DNA of 38,890 bases from Aestuariivirgaceae bacterium (GCA_028282065.1 JANQIR010000091.1:1-38890), one strand, 5' to 3'; shown: positions 8,680 through 18,842, numbered from the stretch's first letter. Notes: generated by a model from the letters alone, not told the origin. Made by a program: numbers and translations.

Positions 8680-9966
8680 ATGGACCGGATACGCATTCGC
8701 GGTGGGAACCGGCTGCAGGGTGAAATCCCGATCAGTGGTGCCAAAAACGCCGCACTGCCACTCATGATCGCCAGCCTGCTGACGGACGAAACCCTCACCT
8801 TGCGCAATGTTCCCCGCCTGGCGGATGTTCAGCTCCTGTTGAGAATCATCCGCAACCACGGCGCCGACATGACGGTCGACGGCAAGCGCGCCGGACAGTT
8901 GGGACATGGCGAGACCATTCATCTGACCGCACGGCAGATCGTCGATACGGTCGCGCCTTACGACCTGGTCTCGAAGATGCGCGCCAGCTTCTGGGTTCTG
9001 GGACCGATCCTGGCGCGATGCGGCGAGGCCCGCATTTCGCTGCCCGGCGGCTGCGCCATCGGTACGCGGCCGGTGGATCTGCATCTCATGGGAATGGAGA
9101 AGCTCGGTGCCAAGATCGAGCTGGACGGCGGATATGTGGTGGCAAGCGCGCCAAAGGGCCTGACCGGCAACCGTATCGTCTTTCCGAAAGTCTCCGTCGG
9201 CGCGACACACAATGTGCTGATGGCCGCCGCCCTGGCGAAGGGCGAGAGTATCCTGGAAAATGCCGCACGCGAGCCGGAGGTCGGCGACCTCGCCGAATGC
9301 CTGCAGAAGATGGGTGCCAAGATCGAAGGCATCGGCACTTCGCGGCTGATCGTGCAGGGTGTGGACCGGCTGCATGGCGCAACACACAGCGTGTTGCCCG
9401 ACCGGATCGAAGCGGGCACCTATGCCATGGCGGCCGGCATGGCCGGTGGCGATGTCAAGCTGGTCGGGGCACGTGGAGATTTGTTCGATGTTCTGTTCGG
9501 AATTCTGGCCCAGGCCGGAATAGAAATGACCACCGAAGCAGATGGCCTGCGGGTGCAGCGCGACGGTAACGGCATCGAGCCCGTCAATGTCGAAACACAG
9601 CCGTTTCCGGGGTTTCCGACAGACCTTCAGGCCCAGTTCATGGCCTTGATGTGCAAATCCACCGGCACTGCGGCGGTGCGCGAGACGATTTTCGAGAACC
9701 GCTTCATGCATGTTCAGGAGCTTGTCCGGCTGGGCGCTGAGATCACCTTGAACGGCGATACGGCCCTGGTGCACGGCGTGGAAACCCTGCGTGGCGCGGA
9801 GGTGATGGCAACCGACCTTAGAGCCTCGGTATCCTTGGTGATCGCCGCGCTCGCCGCGGAAGGCGAAACGACGATCAGCAGGGTTTACCATCTCGATCGC
9901 GGCTTCGAATCGCTGGAGGGCAAACTGACCCATTGCGGGGCGGACATCGAGCGCATATCTGGCTAG
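8680..9966 (+). CDS. murA: UDP-N-acetylglucosamine 1-carboxyvinyltransferase MurA
   Basis: A 428-residue cytoplasmic enzyme that transfers enolpyruvate from PEP to UDP-GlcNAc, the first committed step of peptidoglycan synthesis. It opens with the family start ([28 protein letters not shown]); the Lys in GAKNAAL corresponds to K22 of E. coli. The catalytic Cys is Cys125 in [12 protein letters not shown], equivalent to Cys115, so a fosfomycin-sensitive Cys-type enzyme is expected. [18 protein letters not shown] (near 245), [15 protein letters not shown] (near 308) and the [18 protein letters not shown]-terminal motif are all present. DUF2948 and hisD follow in the same direction. Confidence 0.98.
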   Translation: MDRIRIRGGNRLQGEIPISGAKNAALPLMIASLLTDETLTLRNVPRLADVQLLLRIIRNHGADMTVDGKRAGQLGHGETIHLTARQIVDTVAPYDLVSKMRASFWVLGPILARCGEARISLPGGCAIGTRPVDLHLMGMEKLGAKIELDGGYVVASAPKGLTGNRIVFPKVSVGATHNVLMAAALAKGESILENAAREPEVGDLAECLQKMGAKIEGIGTSRLIVQGVDRLHGATHSVLPDRIEAGTYAMAAGMAGGDVKLVGARGDLFDVLFGILAQAGIEMTTEADGLRVQRDGNGIEPVNVETQPFPGFPTDLQAQFMALMCKSTGTAAVRETIFENRFMHVQELVRLGAEITLNGDTALVHGVETLRGAEVMATDLRASVSLVIAALAAEGETTISRVYHLDRGFESLEGKLTHCGADIERISG

Positions 9967-10030
9967 GGTCAGGACCCAAGAGCACTTCGCCCTCAAGAAG
10001 ACGGGCAAGAAGACAGGACAAATCCGCAGC

Positions 10031-10465
10031 ATGACCGGTGAACTGAAGCTGAAAGCACTCGACGAGGAAGATCTTGAGGTAATCGCCACGCATATGCAGG
10101 ACGCGATCGTGCTGACCGGCGACATGCAGTACACGCCAAGCAATCAGCAGTTTGTGATAATCGCCAACCGGTTCAACTGGCAGGCCGGCAAGAACGAAAA
10201 GCCATCGCGCCGGCGCAGCGCCGTGTTCTTCGACCGCGTGTCATCGGTCAAGTCACAGCGCATTCGCAGGGACACAGAAGACGCCGTATTGTCGCTCCTC
10301 ACCATCTCGTTCAAGGTATCGCAGGCACCAGCCGGCACGGTTGAACTGACGTTTGCCGGCGGTGGCGCCATTCAGCTCGAAGTCGAGTGCATCGAGGCAC
10401 AGCTTGACGATCTCGGTCCGGAGTGGGAAACCGTGCGCGTGCCGGATCACAGCGATGCCGGCTGA
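10031..10465 (+). CDS. DUF2948 family protein
   Basis: A 144-residue soluble protein beginning with TGELKLKALDEEDLEVIATHMQDAIV, the typical start of the DUF2948 family. This family is found in alphaproteobacteria, often between murA and hisD as here. It contains a RFNWQAG core, the arginine-rich RRRSAVFFDRV stretch, and ends AGGGAIQLEVECIEAQLDDLGPEWE, reminiscent of a beta-rich small domain. No catalytic motif is evident and the function is unknown. It lies 64 bases after murA and 27 bases before hisD, so it is probably co-transcribed. Confidence 0.9.
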   Translation: MTGELKLKALDEEDLEVIATHMQDAIVLTGDMQYTPSNQQFVIIANRFNWQAGKNEKPSRRRSAVFFDRVSSVKSQRIRRDTEDAVLSLLTISFKVSQAPAGTVELTFAGGGAIQLEVECIEAQLDDLGPEWETVRVPDHSDAG

Positions 10466-10492
10466 CGCCGACAGACCGGAGACACGCCAGAC

Positions 10493-11788
10493 ATGCCTAT
10501 TTGGCTCAATGCCGCAGATGCCGATTTCGAGGCGGCCTTCGCCCGCTTTCTGACCGCCAAGCGGGAAACCGACGAAGACGTCAATAATTCCGTCAGCCAG
10601 ATCCTGGCGGACGTGAGAGAACGCGGCGATGAAGCCGTTATCGCGTATACGAGCCGGTTCGACCGGCACGACATCTGCGCACAGGACATGCGTTTCAGCG
10701 CAGATGAACTGGTATCGGCAACGCAGAACTGCCCGACAGACGTGCGCGAGGCGCTGGAATTCGCCGCGGCACGGATCACCGCCTATCACCAGCGCCAACG
10801 CCCGCAGGACGAGCGCTACGAAGACGACATGGGCGTCGTTCTGGGGCATCGCTGGAGCGCAATCGACGCGGCCGGACTGTATGTACCGGGTGGGCTGGCC
10901 GCATACCCCTCTTCCGTTCTGATGAATGCCATTCCCGCCAGGGTGGCCGGGGTCGCGCGACTTGTCATGGTGGTGCCGACACCGGATGGAGAGGTCAACA
11001 ACCAGGTCCTGACGGCCGCGCAGATTGCCGGCATCGACGAGATATACCGCATTGGCGGGGCACAGGCCGTCGGCGCGCTGGCCTACGGCACGCAGAGCAT
11101 CGCGCCCGTTGCGAAAATCGCCGGACCCGGCAATGCCTATGTGGCGGCTGCCAAACGGCAGGTGTTCGGAACCGTCGGCATCGACATGATCGCCGGGCCG
11201 TCGGAAGTTCTCATCATCGCCGATGGCTCAAACGATCCTTCCTGGATTGCCGCAGACCTGTTGGCCCAGGCGGAACACGATACAAGCGCGCAGTCCATCC
11301 TGGTAACCGATGACGAAGATTTCGCCCGCAAAGTAATGCGGGCAGTGGACGGGCACCTGGAGACGCTGCCCAAGCGTGACATTGCCAGCGCCAGCTGGCG
11401 CGATTACGGGGCAATCATCCTGGTGCCGAAGCTTGCCGATGGATGCTCGCTCATAGACCGGATCGCACCGGAACATCTCGAAATCATGACGCCGGACCCG
11501 GACGCGCTGGCCGATCGCATCAACAACGCCGGTGCAATCTTTCTCGGCAGGCACACGCCGGAGGCGATTGGCGATTATGTCGGCGGACCGAACCATGTCC
11601 TGCCGACGGCGCGCAGCGCTCGGTTTTCCTCCGGCCTTAGCGTGCTGGACTTCATGAAACGGACATCGCTGCTAAAGTGCTCGCCCGAAGCGTTGCGTGA
11701 GATCGGGCCGGCAGCGATCACCCTGGGACAGGCAGAAGGCCTGGAAGCACACGCCAGGTCTGTCGCCATCCGGCTTAATCTGCCATAG
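10493..11788 (+). CDS. hisD: histidinol dehydrogenase HisD
   Basis: A 431-residue enzyme of normal HisD length that catalyses the last two steps of histidine synthesis, L-histidinol to L-histidine with 2 NAD+ and Zn2+. Signatures include GLYVPGGLAAYPSSVLMNAIPA (near 125-148), IAGPGNAYVAAAKRQVFG (near 210) and GPSEVLIIAD. The active-site region is LAQAEHDTSAQSILVT (near 257), and the catalytic PEHLE segment lies around 325. GGPNHVLPT follows near residue 365. The gene stands before UPF0262 and the phosphatase gene, separated from the other his genes by about 2.5 kb. Confidence 0.98.
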   Translation: MPIWLNAADADFEAAFARFLTAKRETDEDVNNSVSQILADVRERGDEAVIAYTSRFDRHDICAQDMRFSADELVSATQNCPTDVREALEFAAARITAYHQRQRPQDERYEDDMGVVLGHRWSAIDAAGLYVPGGLAAYPSSVLMNAIPARVAGVARLVMVVPTPDGEVNNQVLTAAQIAGIDEIYRIGGAQAVGALAYGTQSIAPVAKIAGPGNAYVAAAKRQVFGTVGIDMIAGPSEVLIIADGSNDPSWIAADLLAQAEHDTSAQSILVTDDEDFARKVMRAVDGHLETLPKRDIASASWRDYGAIILVPKLADGCSLIDRIAPEHLEIMTPDPDALADRINNAGAIFLGRHTPEAIGDYVGGPNHVLPTARSARFSSGLSVLDFMKRTSLLKCSPEALREIGPAAITLGQAEGLEAHARSVAIRLNLP

Positions 11789-11848
11789 AGCACGTTGTTC
11801 CAGACGGATCCCAGGTCCCAGGTATCGCAAAAACGGATTTGACGCTCC

Positions 11849-12355
11849 ATGACCCGCTCCCCAGGCACACCGGACAAAACCGGAGAGAGCCCCGAGAGAC
11901 TGATCTCGGTGGAGCTGGACGAAAGCCTGGCATCGGCGCCCAATCCGGATATCGAGCATGAACGCAATGTGGCGATCTACGATCTGATCGAGGAAAACAA
12001 TTTTTCAGTGGCCGGAAAGCCGTCCGGTCCTTATCAGCTCAACCTGATGATCGCCGACAAACGGCTGGTGTTCGATATTTTCGATCAGGGCGGGGCGCGC
12101 TGCCAGATGATCGGCATCGCGCTGTCACCGTTCCGGCGGATCGTGAAAGACTATTTCATGATTTGCGAGAGCTATTACCAGGCGATCCGTACGGCGACTC
12201 CGAGCCAAATCGAAACCATCGACATGGCCCGGCGCGGGTTGCACAACGAAGGCAGCGAAATCCTGATGGAACGCCTCAAGGGCAAGGTGGACGTGGATTT
12301 CGACACCGCCCGCCGCCTGTTTACGCTGGTGTGCGTCCTGCACTGGCGGGGCTGA
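11849..12355 (+). CDS. UPF0262 family protein
   Basis: A 168-residue soluble protein that I assign to UPF0262, an uncharacterised alphaproteobacterial family commonly found next to hisD. It shows [36 protein letters not shown] near the start, followed by [16 protein letters not shown], and ends [18 protein letters not shown]. The strictly patterned middle ([22 protein letters not shown]) looks helical. It has no signal peptide. It begins 60 bases after hisD, and the phosphatase gene starts 15 bases after its stop, so these are likely one transcript. Function unknown. Confidence 0.88.
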   Translation: MTRSPGTPDKTGESPERLISVELDESLASAPNPDIEHERNVAIYDLIEENNFSVAGKPSGPYQLNLMIADKRLVFDIFDQGGARCQMIGIALSPFRRIVKDYFMICESYYQAIRTATPSQIETIDMARRGLHNEGSEILMERLKGKVDVDFDTARRLFTLVCVLHWRG

Positions 12356-12370
12356 GCCCGGCTGACGCTC

Positions 12371-12817
12371 ATGCAAGGTGAACTCCCCGGTGCCGTCCTG
12401 TTTATCTGTACGCAAAACGTTATCCGTTCGCCAATAGCCGAAGCGTTGATGCGGCATTTTTATGGTCACAAGGTGTATGTCGCCTCGTGCGGCGTGCGCG
12501 GCGGGGAGGCCGATCCGTTCGTTGCCGCCGTTCTAGAGGACATCGGCATCTCGCAGCGGGCGTTCGTGCCGCGCGGAATCGATGATCTGGAGGATACAAG
12601 CTTCGATCTGGTCGTTTCCCTGTCACCGGAAGCACACCATCGTGCGATGGAAATGACCCGCACCATGGCGATAGACGTCGAATACTGGCCGACACTGGAT
12701 CCGTCCGTCGTTTCAGGCTCGCGCGAGCAGATCATGGATAGCTACCGCGCGGTGCGCGACGCTATCAAGGACCGCATTCGTGCACGCTTCGGCGATGTCG
12801 CCGCGCGGGGCATCTGA
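12371..12817 (+). CDS. low-molecular-weight phosphotyrosine phosphatase-type protein
   Basis: A 148-residue protein with the N-terminal P-loop CTQNVIRS (residues 13-20), fitting the CX5R active site of LMW protein tyrosine phosphatases and arsenate reductases (nucleophile Cys13, Arg19). The canonical sequence is C-x-G-N-x-C-R-S; here the second cysteine (Cys17 in eukaryotic enzymes) is replaced by isoleucine and Gly by Gln. The C-terminal general-acid region would be WPTLDPS near residue 111, where Asp fits the DP motif of the family. Substrate unknown. The position downstream of UPF0262 is conserved in related genomes, as far as I recall. Confidence 0.85.
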   Translation: MQGELPGAVLFICTQNVIRSPIAEALMRHFYGHKVYVASCGVRGGEADPFVAAVLEDIGISQRAFVPRGIDDLEDTSFDLVVSLSPEAHHRAMEMTRTMAIDVEYWPTLDPSVVSGSREQIMDSYRAVRDAIKDRIRARFGDVAARGI

Positions 12818-13040
12818 CACGATCACAGCGCTTGGGAAGCGGCGATTACGTCTTGTTGATGGTGTCGACAGTGACTTTCTGCGGGCTTAAATGAAAAAGA
12901 GTTCTTTGACTGCTTGATTTTATGCGACAACACGACCATTCTCCCGCGCGTTCGGCCGGATCGGCCGTGAATTGACTGGCACCTGCGCTGGCCGGAGGGT
13001 GCGACATGCCAGGAACCGAACCGCGCAAGGATGGAGGCGC

Positions 13041-13259
13041 ATGGCTAAAGAAGAACTTCTTGAGTTCGAGGGTACCGTTACCGAACTGCTTCCGAACGCG
13101 ACTTTTCGCGTGAAGCTCGACAATGATCACGAAATCATCGCACATACCGCAGGAAAGATGCGCAAGAACCGGATCAGGGTTCTGGCCGGGGACCGGGTGC
13201 AGGTTGAGATGACGCCTTATGACCTGTCCAAGGGCCGCATCACCTACCGTTTCAAATAG
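13041..13259 (+). CDS. infA: translation initiation factor IF-1
   Basis: A 72-residue protein, exactly the normal IF-1 length. It is a single S1-like OB-fold that binds the 30S A-site with IF-2 and IF-3. [20 protein letters not shown] at the start, the [19 protein letters not shown] core and the C-terminal [12 protein letters not shown] are diagnostic. ATG 13041 was chosen over upstream in-frame codons because it gives the family start and is preceded by AAGGATGGAGG. A 223-base gap to the phosphatase gene probably contains its promoter. It is followed by maf. Confidence 0.98.
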   Translation: MAKEELLEFEGTVTELLPNATFRVKLDNDHEIIAHTAGKMRKNRIRVLAGDRVQVEMTPYDLSKGRITYRFK

Positions 13260-13314
13260 TTCAGCCTGGACCGCTCAGCCCCAAGCGGGATGAGGCCATG
13301 ACGCAACGGGTTCT

Positions 13315-13947
13315 ATGACAGACAACCGTGTCAAATTGGTGTTGGCAAGCGCGTCTCCGCGGCGGCTCGCGCTGCTCGAACAGGCCGGCATCGAACCCGA
13401 CCTGCTCAACCCGGTCGATATCAGCGAGGAACGCAAGAAACGCGAATCACCCAGGGCGCTTTCGCTCCGCCTGGCCAACGAAAAGGCGAAAGCCGCACTC
13501 CAGGCCCCGCTGGTCAAAGCACTGGCATCACCGCCCTTTGTCCTGGCGGCCGACACGGTTGTTGCCGTCGGGCGGCGGGTGATCGACAAGCCGGACACGA
13601 TCGACGATGCCTCAGATGCTCTTTGGCTTTTGTCCGGGCGGGCGCACAAGGTCTATTCCAGCGTGTGCCTGATTTCACCGTCGGGCTCCAAGCGCAGCCG
13701 TGTTTGCGAAACCAAGGTGCGCTTCAAGAGGCTGTCGCGCGAGGATATCAACAGTTATCTGGCGAGCGACGAATGGCGTGGCAAGGCAGGTGGCTATGCA
13801 ATCCAAGGTCGGGCCGAAGCCTTCGTAAGAATGCTCAACGGATCGCATTCCGGTGTTGTCGGCCTGCCACTTTACGAAACCATTTCGTTGCTGCAAGGTG
13901 GTGGGTATCCGGTATATTTTTCCTGGATGAACGCCGCACCGGAGTGA
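13315..13947 (+). CDS. maf: Maf family nucleotide pyrophosphatase
   Basis: A 210-residue Maf/HAM1-like protein. Members hydrolyse nucleoside triphosphates (dTTP/UTP or modified pyrimidines, depending on subfamily) to monophosphate and PPi, acting in nucleotide-pool cleaning or division control. Signatures: LASASPRRLALLEQAGI at 10-26, the catalytic base region ADTVVAVG with Asp80, SGRAHKVYSSVCLI near 110, and GKAGGYAIQGRAEAFV near 155-170. It lies between infA and yacG, a common alphaproteobacterial arrangement. Subfamily cannot be fixed by eye. Confidence 0.95.
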   Translation: MTDNRVKLVLASASPRRLALLEQAGIEPDLLNPVDISEERKKRESPRALSLRLANEKAKAALQAPLVKALASPPFVLAADTVVAVGRRVIDKPDTIDDASDALWLLSGRAHKVYSSVCLISPSGSKRSRVCETKVRFKRLSREDINSYLASDEWRGKAGGYAIQGRAEAFVRMLNGSHSGVVGLPLYETISLLQGGGYPVYFSWMNAAPE

Positions 13948-13971
13948 GCTGCCGACCACAAAGGCACCGCG

Positions 13972-14196
13972 ATGACGCAAAAACCGAAATCTGACAAACC
14001 CGTCCGGCTCAGACCGCGCCGCCCATGCCCCGTGTGCGGCAGCCCGTCCCAGCAAAAGTACCATCCGTTCTGTTCGGCGCGCTGTGCCGACATCGATCTG
14101 CATCGCTGGCTTGGCGGGCAATATGCCATTCCCGCCGTCGATGTGCCGGATTTCGCCGATGCCGGCGAAAGCAATGACGGCAGGGATGAGACTTGA
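13972..14196 (+). CDS. yacG: DNA gyrase inhibitor YacG, zinc-ribbon protein
   Basis: A 74-residue protein with the YacG four-cysteine zinc site: C19 and C22 (CPVCGSP), C34 and C38 ([16 protein letters not shown]). E. coli YacG binds GyrB and inhibits gyrase. The WLGGQYAIP segment after the zinc motif is also typical. It begins 24 bases after maf and is probably co-transcribed with it. Confidence 0.95.
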   Translation: MTQKPKSDKPVRLRPRRPCPVCGSPSQQKYHPFCSARCADIDLHRWLGGQYAIPAVDVPDFADAGESNDGRDET

Positions 14197-14313
14197 TTGA
14201 GTGCCCCCGCCTAACCAAAAGGCAACGCCCACTTGGTTTTATTCCACCGGACCTGCTAAAGGACTGCCCGGCAGGTAAAATTGGGCCAACAGTCCGGCAA
14301 AGGGCGAAACGAT

Positions 14314-14907
14314 ATGCGCAGCGCCAAGATTGAACGCAAGACCAACGAAACCGAGATCGGCGTGGAGGTAAACCTCGACGGTACGGGTTCGTTCGACATT
14401 TCTACCGGAGTGGGTTTTCTGGATCACATGCTGGAGCAGCTCAGCCGGCATTCGCTGATCGATCTTAAGGTCAAAGCCAAGGGCGATCTGCATATCGACA
14501 TGCATCACACGACCGAGGATACCGGTATCGCCATCGGTCAGGCTGTGGCCAAGGCACTCGGCGACCGCAAAGGCATCCGCCGCTACGCGCATGCCTATCT
14601 GGCGATGGACGAGGCATTGACACGGGTGGCGCTGGATATCTCCGGGCGGCCATACCTGATCTGGAACGTCACATTTTCCAGGCCGAAGATCGGCGACATG
14701 GACACCGAACTGTTCCGCGAGTGGTTCCAGGCGTTTGCCATGAATTCCGGCATTACCGTGCATGTCGAAACACTCTATGGGGACAACAACCACCACATCG
14801 CCGAAAGTTGCTATAAAGGACTGGCACGGGCTCTTCGTGAAGGACTGGAAATCGACCCCGGACAATCAGGGCGCATTCCCTCCACCAAGGGTTCCTTGAG
14901 CAACTGA
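14314..14907 (+). CDS. hisB: imidazoleglycerol-phosphate dehydratase HisB
   Basis: A 197-residue monofunctional HisB, as is usual in alphaproteobacteria with no phosphatase domain. It removes water from imidazole glycerol phosphate using Mn2+. ATG 14314 is preferred to the in-frame TTG at 14281, because it gives the family start ([15 protein letters not shown]) and follows AAAGGGCGA. Metal-binding motifs: [16 protein letters not shown] (near 63-78) and [18 protein letters not shown] (near 157-174). It starts the second his group, 117 bases after yacG; I see no clear promoter in the gap. Confidence 0.98.
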   Translation: MRSAKIERKTNETEIGVEVNLDGTGSFDISTGVGFLDHMLEQLSRHSLIDLKVKAKGDLHIDMHHTTEDTGIAIGQAVAKALGDRKGIRRYAHAYLAMDEALTRVALDISGRPYLIWNVTFSRPKIGDMDTELFREWFQAFAMNSGITVHVETLYGDNNHHIAESCYKGLARALREGLEIDPGQSGRIPSTKGSLSN

Positions 14908-14930
14908 ACGCCCGGCAAAGCAAGACGGCA

Positions 14931-15347
14931 ATGAAGCTCTATACGGTTCATTTTCGCCAGGAAGTCTCCGGCAGCCCCGACGGGCTGGCTGACGGCGTGC
15001 GGCTGGTGAAGGAGGGTTTTTCCTGGCCCGCCTTGTCGTTTCCGGTGCTATGGACCATCGCCAAGGGCATGTGGCTGGTACTGATTGCGGTTGTTGCCGC
15101 AAGGATCCTTATTGCGGCGGGCAGTATCGGGCTCAACATGTCCGCCGGCGCGGCACTCATGCTCAATATTCTGGTCAACATCTTCATGGGGCTGCAGGGT
15201 AACGACCTGTACCGCTGGACGCTGAGGCGCAGGCGCTATGAGGAACGGGCCGTCGTATCGGGCGGCAACCGTTCGGAAGCCGAAGAGCGGTTCTTTGCCA
15301 AGGCACTGGCGTCCTTGAACCACCATGCAACCGGAACACACGCATGA
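14931..15347 (+). CDS. DUF2628 family membrane protein
   Basis: A 138-residue protein starting MKLYTVHF with a soluble N-terminal ~35 residues. Two or three hydrophobic segments follow (about 39-68 and 74-92), and then a basic, Arg-rich cytoplasmic tail ([24 protein letters not shown]). This matches DUF2628, which sits between hisB and hisH in many Hyphomicrobiales. The stop overlaps the hisH start by 4 bases (ATGA). Its function is unknown and there is no evidence that it takes part in histidine synthesis beyond its position. Confidence 0.9.
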   Translation: MKLYTVHFRQEVSGSPDGLADGVRLVKEGFSWPALSFPVLWTIAKGMWLVLIAVVAARILIAAGSIGLNMSAGAALMLNILVNIFMGLQGNDLYRWTLRRRRYEERAVVSGGNRSEAEERFFAKALASLNHHATGTHA

Positions 15348-15994
15348 GCGTTGCGATTATCGATTATGGATCGGGCAATCTGCGCTCGGCGGCCAAGGCG
15401 TTCGAGCGCGCGGCACAGACGTGCCCGCAGCGGCCGGAGGTCACGGTCACTTCGGATCCTGAGGCCGTACGCAAGGCTGACCGTATCGTTTTGCCTGGTG
15501 TCGGCGCGTTTCGAGACTGCCGTGACGGCCTCAAGGCTGTGACCGGCATGTGGGAGGCGGTCGAGGAACAGGTGCACGGTCGCGGCAAGCCGTTTCTGGG
15601 GATCTGCGTCGGTGCACAGCTCATGGCAAAGACCGGTCTGGAACACGGCGAGACGGATGGATTCGGCTGGATTGCCGGTGTCGTCGACAAGATCACGCCG
15701 AACGATCCCGCCTTGAAGATCCCGCATATGGGCTGGAACACCTTGACGCTGCATCATGAGCACGCGCTGTTTGAAGGCATTCCAACCGGCGAAGGCGGCT
15801 TGCACGCCTATTTCGTGCATTCCTATCATATCAAACCAGGCAACGATGCCGATCTGATCGCCGAGGCCGACTATGCAGGTCCGGTGACGGCCGTCGTAGC
15901 GCGCGGCAACTTCGCCGGCACACAATTTCATCCGGAAAAAAGCCAGCGTCTTGGTCTGGCCGTCATTTCCAACTTTCTCAACTGGACACCTTGA
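15344..15994 (+). CDS. hisH: imidazole glycerol phosphate synthase glutaminase subunit HisH
   Basis: A 216-residue class-I glutamine amidotransferase that feeds ammonia to HisF. The catalytic triad is visible: Cys88 in [11 protein letters not shown], and His196 and Glu198 in [10 protein letters not shown]. Note ICVGAQLM instead of the more usual ICLGMQLL. The N-terminal [19 protein letters not shown] is the family start. It is translationally coupled to the DUF2628 gene and 18 bases from hisA. Confidence 0.98.
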   Translation: MSVAIIDYGSGNLRSAAKAFERAAQTCPQRPEVTVTSDPEAVRKADRIVLPGVGAFRDCRDGLKAVTGMWEAVEEQVHGRGKPFLGICVGAQLMAKTGLEHGETDGFGWIAGVVDKITPNDPALKIPHMGWNTLTLHHEHALFEGIPTGEGGLHAYFVHSYHIKPGNDADLIAEADYAGPVTAVVARGNFAGTQFHPEKSQRLGLAVISNFLNWTP

Positions 15995-16012
15995 GCGTAC
16001 CGGACCGGCAAA

Positions 16013-16759
16013 ATGATCCTGTTTCCTGCAATCGATCTCAAAGACGGCCAATGCGTCCGGCTCAAGCTTGGCGAAATGGACCAGGCGACCGTGTTCAACG
16101 ACGATCCGGCGGCACAGGCGGCAAGCTTCGAGACACAAGGCTTTGAATGGCTTCATGTGGTTGATCTGAACGGGGCCTTCGCGGGCAAACCGGTCAATGG
16201 CGATGCGGTGGACGCTATCGTGTCTCGCGTCGCCATGCCGGTGCAGCTCGGCGGCGGGATCAGGGACATCGCGACGATCGATACCTGGCTGGAAAAGGGC
16301 ATCAGCCGGGTGATCATCGGTACGGCCGCCGTGCGGGATCCGGACATGGTGCGCGAAGCCTGTGCGCGTTATCCGGGCCGGATTGCCGTAGGCATTGACG
16401 CAAGGGCCGGCCGGGTGGCCATTGAGGGTTGGGCAAAATCCTCCGAGCTGGAGGTGATTGAGCTTGCCCGGCGGTTCGAAGACGCCGGCGTGGCAGCAAT
16501 CATTTACACGGATATCGATCGCGATGGCGTCTTGCATGGCTTGAATATCGAGTCGACACTCAATCTTGCCGGGGCAACGAACATACCCGTGATCGCCAGT
16601 GGTGGGCTGGCATCGCTGGCTGATATCGAGCGGCTGGTTCAGCCTGACTGCGCTGTTCTGGAAGGCGCCATCACCGGCCGGGCGCTCTATGACGGACGGC
16701 TGGATGCCAAACAGGCACTTTCGCTGATCAACTCGGCCCGGGAGGCGGCAGCATGCTAA
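16013..16759 (+). CDS. hisA: HisA, ProFAR isomerase
   Basis: A 248-residue (beta-alpha)8 barrel enzyme that isomerises ProFAR to PRFAR. The paired catalytic aspartates are D8 (FPAIDLKDG) and D129 (VGIDARAG). Phosphate-binding loops QLGGGIRD (79-85) and [16 protein letters not shown] (C-terminal third) are present. It overlaps the next gene, hisF, by 7 bases, indicating coupled translation. Confidence 0.98.
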   Translation: MILFPAIDLKDGQCVRLKLGEMDQATVFNDDPAAQAASFETQGFEWLHVVDLNGAFAGKPVNGDAVDAIVSRVAMPVQLGGGIRDIATIDTWLEKGISRVIIGTAAVRDPDMVREACARYPGRIAVGIDARAGRVAIEGWAKSSELEVIELARRFEDAGVAAIIYTDIDRDGVLHGLNIESTLNLAGATNIPVIASGGLASLADIERLVQPDCAVLEGAITGRALYDGRLDAKQALSLINSAREAAAC

Positions 16760-17532
16760 AGGCCCGGATTATTCCCTGCCTTGATGTCAAGGACGGCCGC
16801 GTGGTCAAGGGCGTCAATTTCGTCAATCTACGCGATGCCGGCGATCCGGTGGAAATTGCCGCTGCCTATGATGCGGCAGGGGCTGATGAACTGTGTTTTT
16901 TAGATATCACCGCCAGCCACGAAGACCGCGGCATCATTCTCGACGTCGTCCGGCGCACGGCGGAACGGTGTTTCATGCCGGTCACCGTAGGCGGTGGCGT
17001 GCGCACAAACGACGACATCCGCGCCCTTCTCCAGGCAGGCGCCGACAAGGTTTCCATTAACACGGCAGCCGTGTTCAACCGGCAGTTCGTCGCCGAGGCA
17101 GCGGGAAAATTCGGCAGCCAGTGCATCGTCGTGGCAATCGACGCAAAACGGGTTTCAGCTGAGGGAGAACCGGATCGCTGGGAGATCTTCACCCATGGCG
17201 GACGCAAGCCGACCGGCATCGACGCGGTGGAATATGCCCGCGAGGTGGTGGCGCTGGGTGCGGGCGAAATCCTGCTGACATCCATGGACCGGGACGGAAC
17301 CGGCGAAGGCTTCGACCTCGCCCTGACGCGGGCCATTGCCGATGCGGTGCCGGTGCCGGTGATTGCCAGCGGCGGCGTCGGCACTTTGGATCACCTGGTC
17401 GACGGCGTGGCGCACGGACATGCAACTGCCGTTCTGGCGGCTTCAATCTTCCATTTCGGTACCTATTCCATTGCCGAGTCGAAGCGATACATGGCCGAAC
17501 ACGGTGTCGCCATGCGTCTGGATGGGCTGTGA
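16753..17532 (+). CDS. hisF: imidazole glycerol phosphate synthase cyclase subunit HisF
   Basis: A 259-residue (beta-alpha)8 barrel that condenses PRFAR with ammonia from HisH to give imidazole glycerol phosphate and AICAR. Catalytic aspartates D11 ([15 protein letters not shown]) and D130 (VVAIDAKRV) are present, as are [11 protein letters not shown] and [14 protein letters not shown]. It is coupled to hisA by a 7-base overlap. Confidence 0.98.
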   Translation: MLKARIIPCLDVKDGRVVKGVNFVNLRDAGDPVEIAAAYDAAGADELCFLDITASHEDRGIILDVVRRTAERCFMPVTVGGGVRTNDDIRALLQAGADKVSINTAAVFNRQFVAEAAGKFGSQCIVVAIDAKRVSAEGEPDRWEIFTHGGRKPTGIDAVEYAREVVALGAGEILLTSMDRDGTGEGFDLALTRAIADAVPVPVIASGGVGTLDHLVDGVAHGHATAVLAASIFHFGTYSIAESKRYMAEHGVAMRLDGL

Positions 17533-17544
17533 GGGGGCATTGCG

Positions 17545-17892
17545 ATGACAAACGGACCTGACGCGATGCTCAAGACGGAGGTGCTGGCCAAGCTGGCTGC
17601 GATCATTGCCGAGCGCCGCACACATTCCGCCGAGACCTCCTATACCGCGAAACTGTTGTCGCAGGGCATGGAGAAATGCGCCAAGAAGCTTGGCGAAGAG
17701 GCCGTGGAAGCCGCACTTGCCGCCATGACGGGCGACAAGGAGCATCTCACCAGCGAGGCGGCGGATCTGCTGTATCATCTTATAGTCGTATTGGAACTTT
17801 CCGACATTTCGCTTGATAAGGTGATGTCTGAACTGGAATCGCGTTTCGCGATGGGCGGACTGGAAGAAAAGGCCGCACGGAGTCCTGATTAA
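17545..17892 (+). CDS. hisE: phosphoribosyl-ATP pyrophosphatase HisE
   Basis: A 115-residue MazG-like all-helical enzyme that hydrolyses PR-ATP to PR-AMP, the second histidine step. Typical motifs: [32 protein letters not shown] (near 28-58), with the acidic EEAVE metal-binding cluster, and [14 protein letters not shown]. In gammaproteobacteria it is fused to HisI; here it is stand-alone, as usual in alphaproteobacteria. hisI and hisG are not in the window. Its stop overlaps the coaA start by one base (TAATG). Confidence 0.97.
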   Translation: MTNGPDAMLKTEVLAKLAAIIAERRTHSAETSYTAKLLSQGMEKCAKKLGEEAVEAALAAMTGDKEHLTSEAADLLYHLIVVLELSDISLDKVMSELESRFAMGGLEEKAARSPD

Positions 17893-18842
17893 TGGACCAG
17901 CAAACGACAGAGCTGTCGCCGTACCGGACGTTCTCGCGCAGTGAGTGGGCCGCCAAGCGCGCCGGCACACCGCTGACGTTGAACGCGGAGGAGCTGGAGG
18001 AGCTGCGCGGCCTCAATGTGCGGATCAATCTGGAAGAGGTGGTGGCAATCTACCTGCCGCTGTCGCGGCTGCTTAATCTGTATGTTGCCGCGCGGCAGGA
18101 GCTGTTTGCGGCAACCTACAAGTTTCTCGGCGGAAACGATCACAAGGTTCCCTACATCATCGGTATGGCCGGTAGCGTCGCGGTGGGCAAAAGTACGACC
18201 GCGCGTATTCTGCAACGGTTGCTGGCGCGCTGGCCGAACCATCCCAAGGTAGATCTTGTTCCGACGGACGGTTTCCTGCTGCCGAACGCGGTGCTGGAAC
18301 GCGAAGGTCTGATGAACCGCAAGGGCTTTCCGGAGAGTTACGACCTGCCGACCCTGCTGCGCTTCCTGTCGGACATAAAGGCCGGGCGGCGCAATGTCGA
18401 AGCGCCGGTTTATTCACATCTGTCCTATGACGTGCTTGAGGGCGAGCGGATCGTCATCGACCAGCCGGACATACTCATCGTCGAGGGCCTCAACGTTCTG
18501 CAAACCGGCCGGCCGCCACGAGACGGCAAGGCCATACCTTATGTTTCGGATTATTTCGATTTCTCGGTCTATCTCGATGCCGACGAGGAAGTGCTGCGGA
18601 CCTGGTATATCGACCGGTTCTTCTCTTTGAGAGAAGGCGCGTTTCAGAACCCGAAGTCCTACTTTCACCGCTACTCGACGCTGTCGGACAGCGAAACACG
18701 GCAGACCGCCAACCGGATCTGGGAGACCATCAACCTGGTCAACCTGCGCGAAAACGTGCACCCGACCCGGCAGCGCGCCGACCTGATCCTGCGCAAGGGC
18801 GCCGACCACCTGATCAACGCGGTGGACCTGCGAAAGATCTGA
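17892..18842 (+). CDS. coaA: type I pantothenate kinase
   Basis: A 316-residue CoaA that phosphorylates pantothenate with ATP, the first step of coenzyme A synthesis. The Walker A loop is GSVAVGKS at 94-101, matching the E. coli position almost exactly. [10 protein letters not shown] (near 123), [10 protein letters not shown] (near 141) and YSHLSYDV (near 176) are also typical. The last residues ([11 protein letters not shown]) fit the normal C-terminus. Being coupled to hisE, it closes the his run, as it does in many Hyphomicrobiales. Confidence 0.98.
   Translation: MDQQTTELSPYRTFSRSEWAAKRAGTPLTLNAEELEELRGLNVRINLEEVVAIYLPLSRLLNLYVAARQELFAATYKFLGGNDHKVPYIIGMAGSVAVGKSTTARILQRLLARWPNHPKVDLVPTDGFLLPNAVLEREGLMNRKGFPESYDLPTLLRFLSDIKAGRRNVEAPVYSHLSYDVLEGERIVIDQPDILIVEGLNVLQTGRPPRDGKAIPYVSDYFDFSVYLDADEEVLRTWYIDRFFSLREGAFQNPKSYFHRYSTLSDSETRQTANRIWETINLVNLRENVHPTRQRADLILRKGADHLINAVDLRKI

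Noticed and set aside
8641..10143. Long minus-strand open frame of 500 codons opposite murA
   Set aside because: It lies antisense to the certain murA gene, has no recognisable domain and a typical shadow composition. GC-rich third positions keep the complementary frame open.
15236..16537. Minus-strand open frame of 433 codons opposite hisH and hisA
   Set aside because: Antisense shadow of two certain his genes; no family features.
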